From positions 186,001 to 250,000 of the forward strand of contig NZ_JACIDN010000004.1 of NCBI RefSeq assembly GCF_014196345.1: 64,000 nucleotides of DNA, written 5' to 3'. This document shows, piece by piece, positions 61,777 through 64,000 of this stretch. The translations under genes and the position numbers were made by a program. Below the pieces are notes generated by a model that worked only from the letters and a program-made list of their open reading frames with translations, had not been told where the DNA came from and made no database searches. The stretch is from Methylobacterium brachythecii. GTDB lineage: Bacteria; Pseudomonadota; Alphaproteobacteria; Rhizobiales; Beijerinckiaceae. Every line of letters starts with the position of its first letter. The first letter of the stretch is position 1.

Positions 61777-63948
61777 TCAGTTCAGCCGGAAGTTCGCTTT
61801 CGCCCGCGACAGGTTGAGGTTGTAGAACGGGTCGCGCGAGAGCTGCTTGCTCCAGCGCTCGACCATCACCTTGGTCTCTCCCTCGAACCGCTTGCGCTTC
61901 TCCGGCGTGTCCTCCTGGCCCCGGCTCTTCGATTCGTGGTGGATCAGCACCGCGTGCGGCGTCCAGATCACCTGATAGCCGGCCTCCGTGGCGCGCAGGC
62001 AGAGGTCGATGTCGTTGAAGGCGACGCTGAGCCGCTCGGCATCGAAGCCGCCGATCTCCTCGAACACGGCCTTGCGCATGGCGAGGCAGGCACCGGTGAC
62101 CGCAGAGACCTGCTGCGCGACGACCATGCGGGCGAAGTAGCCCGGATCCTCGCGCTCGATGCCGAGATGGCTGTGGCCCGCGATCCCGCCGGCACCGAGC
62201 ACCACGCCGCCGTGCTGCAGGGTCCAGTCCGGGTAGAAAAGCTTGGCACCGACCGCCCCGACATGTGGCTCGGCCGCAATCGAGACCAGCTCGCGCAGCC
62301 AGCCCGGCTCGACCACCTCGATATCGTTGTTGAGGAACAGCAGAACCTCGCCGCGTGCGGCCCGTGCCCCCTCGTTCGAGAGCTTCGAGAAGTTGAAGGT
62401 GCCGGGGCTCGGCACGACCCGCACGCGGGGATCGTCGGCATAATGGGCGAACAGGGCCGCCGTCTCGGGCTCCACGCTGCCATTGTCCACGATCACGGCC
62501 TCGATCGCGGCGTAGTCGGTCTTGGTGAGCAGCCCGTCGAGGGCAACGGAGAGCAGCTCCGCCCGGTCGCGGGTCGGGATCACCACCGAGACCAGCGGCG
62601 CGGGCTCGGGCAGGGCACGGATCATGCGGTTGAAGCCGGCCGGCCCTCGCTCGGCCCGGTGGCGCCATCCGCGCCGGGCGATGGTCTCGTCGAGCGCGCG
62701 CAGCCGCGTCGCCTCCGCCGTGGCCAGGGCCGCATCCGAGAAGGTGCCGGAGCCGATCGCCGCGCGCCAGTGATAGAGCACCTTCGGGATGTGCAGGACG
62801 CGGTCCGGCGCCAGGTCGTCGGCGATCCGCATCAGCAGGTCGTGGTCCTGGCTGCCCTCGAAGCCGGCGCGCAGGCCGCCGACGCGCCGGATCAGATCGG
62901 TGCGGATCACCGTGAGGTGGTTCAGGTAGTTCTGAGCGAGCAGCAGCTCGGGATTCCAGTCCGGCTTGAAATGCGGCTCGAAGCGCTTGCCCTTGGCGTC
63001 GACCTTGTCCTCGTCGGAATAGATCAGATCGAGTTCGGGATCGGCGACGATCGCGCGGGCGACTTCCCAGAGGGCGTTTTCCGGCAGCAGGTCGTCGTGG
63101 TCGAGCAAGGCGCAGAACGAACCGGTCGCGCGTTCCAGGGCGCTGTTCGTGGCGCGTGAGATGTGGCCGTTCTCGCCCCGCCGGATCAGCGTGATGCGGG
63201 GCTCGGCGGCGGCGGCGCGGTCGAGCACGGCCGCCACGCCCGCCCGGGTCGACGCGTCGTCGGCGATGCAGAGCTGCCAATGCGGGTAGAGCTGGCTCCG
63301 TACCGAGGCGATCGCCTTCTCCAACACGCCCGGATCGGGGTTGTAGACCGGCATCAGGATCGAGAGGGCCGGCGGCGTGGACCAGCCCGCCATTTCGGCC
63401 TTCATGCGGTCGCGGTCGGCCGCCGTCACCGTGTCGAAGCGGGCGATCCAGTCGTCGTAGCCGGCGAGCGCGCGCGGCTGGACCGCCGCCTCCAGCCGGT
63501 ACTTCGCCCTCAGCCGCTTTCGCACCAGCCGCCACAGGCCGGCCTCGGCGACGAGATGGGGCCGCCGCATCAGCCCCGTGGCGATGAGGCCGCCGAGTTG
63601 GGGCTCGGCGAGTTCGAGGTTCGTCAGCGGCGGCAGGACGTCGTCGAAGGTCGGCGCGAGTTCGAGGTGCCGCACGGTCTTCGGCAGCAGCCCGGTCCAG
63701 CTGAAGCGGCCGTTGCCGTCCGCCGAGAGCGCGAGCTGCGGCTTGTAGCTGCCCTCGCTGAGCCCGGCGCTGAGCGTCACCCGGCTGAAGGCGGCACTGG
63801 TCGGGTCGAGGAAGCTCACGCGCACGAAGCGCAGGCCGAGACCCTGGCCGTCGAGGCCGATGATGAGGCGCAGGCCGCTGCCCTCGACGGGCAGCGTGAC
63901 CGGGGGCAGGCCGCGGCGGATCAGGCGCGCCGTATCGGGGAGGGTCAT
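61777..63948 (-). CDS. Two-domain family 2 glycosyltransferase
   Basis: A 723-residue protein. Residues 1-170 form a beta-rich region of unknown type; residues about 190-370 are a first GT2 domain (ILMPVYNPDPGVLEKAIASV, LLDHDDLLPEN) and about 445-650 a second (VVIPTRDRAELLSVALDGL, LFLNNDIEVV, TGACLAMRK). Such fused enzymes assemble cell-surface polysaccharide with alternating linkages. It follows a gene ending one base earlier at 63950, so it is part of a surface-polysaccharide operon that continues beyond the window. Confidence 0.88.
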   Translation of the reverse strand: MTLPDTARLIRRGLPPVTLPVEGSGLRLIIGLDGQGLGLRFVRVSFLDPTSAAFSRVTLSAGLSEGSYKPQLALSADGNGRFSWTGLLPKTVRHLELAPTFDDVLPPLTNLELAEPQLGGLIATGLMRRPHLVAEAGLWRLVRKRLRAKYRLEAAVQPRALAGYDDWIARFDTVTAADRDRMKAEMAGWSTPPALSILMPVYNPDPGVLEKAIASVRSQLYPHWQLCIADDASTRAGVAAVLDRAAAAEPRITLIRRGENGHISRATNSALERATGSFCALLDHDDLLPENALWEVARAIVADPELDLIYSDEDKVDAKGKRFEPHFKPDWNPELLLAQNYLNHLTVIRTDLIRRVGGLRAGFEGSQDHDLLMRIADDLAPDRVLHIPKVLYHWRAAIGSGTFSDAALATAEATRLRALDETIARRGWRHRAERGPAGFNRMIRALPEPAPLVSVVIPTRDRAELLSVALDGLLTKTDYAAIEAVIVDNGSVEPETAALFAHYADDPRVRVVPSPGTFNFSKLSNEGARAARGEVLLFLNNDIEVVEPGWLRELVSIAAEPHVGAVGAKLFYPDWTLQHGGVVLGAGGIAGHSHLGIEREDPGYFARMVVAQQVSAVTGACLAMRKAVFEEIGGFDAERLSVAFNDIDLCLRATEAGYQVIWTPHAVLIHHESKSRGQEDTPEKRKRFEGETKVMVERWSKQLSRDPFYNLNLSRAKANFRLN

Positions 63949-63949
63949 G

Positions 63950-64000
63950 TCAGGCGTGCGAATAGGCGAGATCGTAGGCGTCGCCCGCCTCGGCGTCCCA
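63950..64000 (-). CDS. C-terminal end of an upstream gene (partial)
   Basis: The last 16 codons of a gene running off the window, reading WDAEAGDAYDLAYSHA then TGA. The stop is one base before the ATG of the glycosyltransferase, so it belongs to the same operon. Too little is seen to name it. Confidence 0.75.
   Translation of the reverse strand, partial: WDAEAGDAYDLAYSHA

Noticed and set aside
61328-63535. A minus-strand frame of about 735 codons over the glycosyltransferase
   Set aside because: Shadow of the two-domain GT2 gene, which has intact DxD and GT-A motifs.
1-64000. Mobile elements, phage genes, CRISPR arrays, tRNA or rRNA genes
   Set aside because: No transposase, integrase, phage structural gene, regularly spaced repeat or foldable tRNA was found in the window.

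Overview
The window is a high-GC alphaproteobacterial chromosome segment, most likely Methylobacterium/Methylorubrum (M. extorquens group). The evidence is gene content and order (folE-hisI, an Fe-S scaffold gene next to yidD and thrS, dacF-tmk-holB-metG-tatD-MBL), several GCG/tyrosine-rich small secreted proteins, PAS_5, PilZ and DUF2336 proteins, a carotenoid cluster with glycosyl- and acyltransferases, and palindromic intergenic repeats. It reads as housekeeping chromosome with accessory genes between conserved blocks. No tRNA, rRNA, insertion sequence, prophage or CRISPR array was seen.

Layout. 1-5.5 kb: a small membrane protein, two tandem transglutaminase-like cysteine peptidases, a double-PilZ protein, a PAS_5 protein, a possible small RNA ending in a strong terminator, a rhomboid protease and a CBS-pair protein. 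5.5-12.4 kb: folE-hisI-patatin on the minus strand; Fe-S scaffold and yidD on the plus strand; an oxidoreductase with a coupled tiny lipoprotein; then thrS. 12.4-22.2 kb: a MocR regulator divergent from a 39-residue membrane peptide and an EamA exporter, a caspase-like protein, nitroreductase and flavin reductase genes, a LysR regulator, an SGNH hydrolase and a truncated haemoglobin. 22.2-36.2 kb: eleven minus-strand genes in a row, parA, RHH gene, rlpA, RND pump, adaptor, dacF, tmk, holB, metG, tatD and MBL hydrolase. 36.6-45.2 kb: PAS protein, esterase-like hydrolase, ClpP-fold periplasmic protein, cobF, phosphoesterase plus cation transporter, MaoC hydratase and a SpoU methyltransferase. 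45.3-50.8 kb: two CrtI-type desaturases, an acyltransferase and a family 2 glycosyltransferase. 50.9-64 kb: DUF805, cutA, nadK, DUF2336 plus SLT transglycosylase, a CitE-like protein, an LpxC-like deacetylase, SelO, a hydrolase plus Baeyer-Villiger-type monooxygenase pair, and a two-domain glycosyltransferase.

How genes work together. The 45.3-50.8 kb cluster fits desaturation/oxidation of a carotenoid backbone followed by glycosylation and acylation of the pigment; its second transcription unit has a recognisable promoter and a perfect 20-bp palindrome just before the first start codon. The parA/RHH pair looks like a chromosomal type Ib partition-like cassette with AT-rich repeats upstream. 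Stop/start overlaps of the ATGA, GTGA or TGATG type join many pairs (hisI-patatin, oxidoreductase-lipoprotein, transporter-phosphoesterase, desaturase-acyltransferase-glycosyltransferase, SLT-DUF2336, hydrolase-monooxygenase) and were used to set several starts. All functions are inferred from motifs and family resemblance; no database search was possible.
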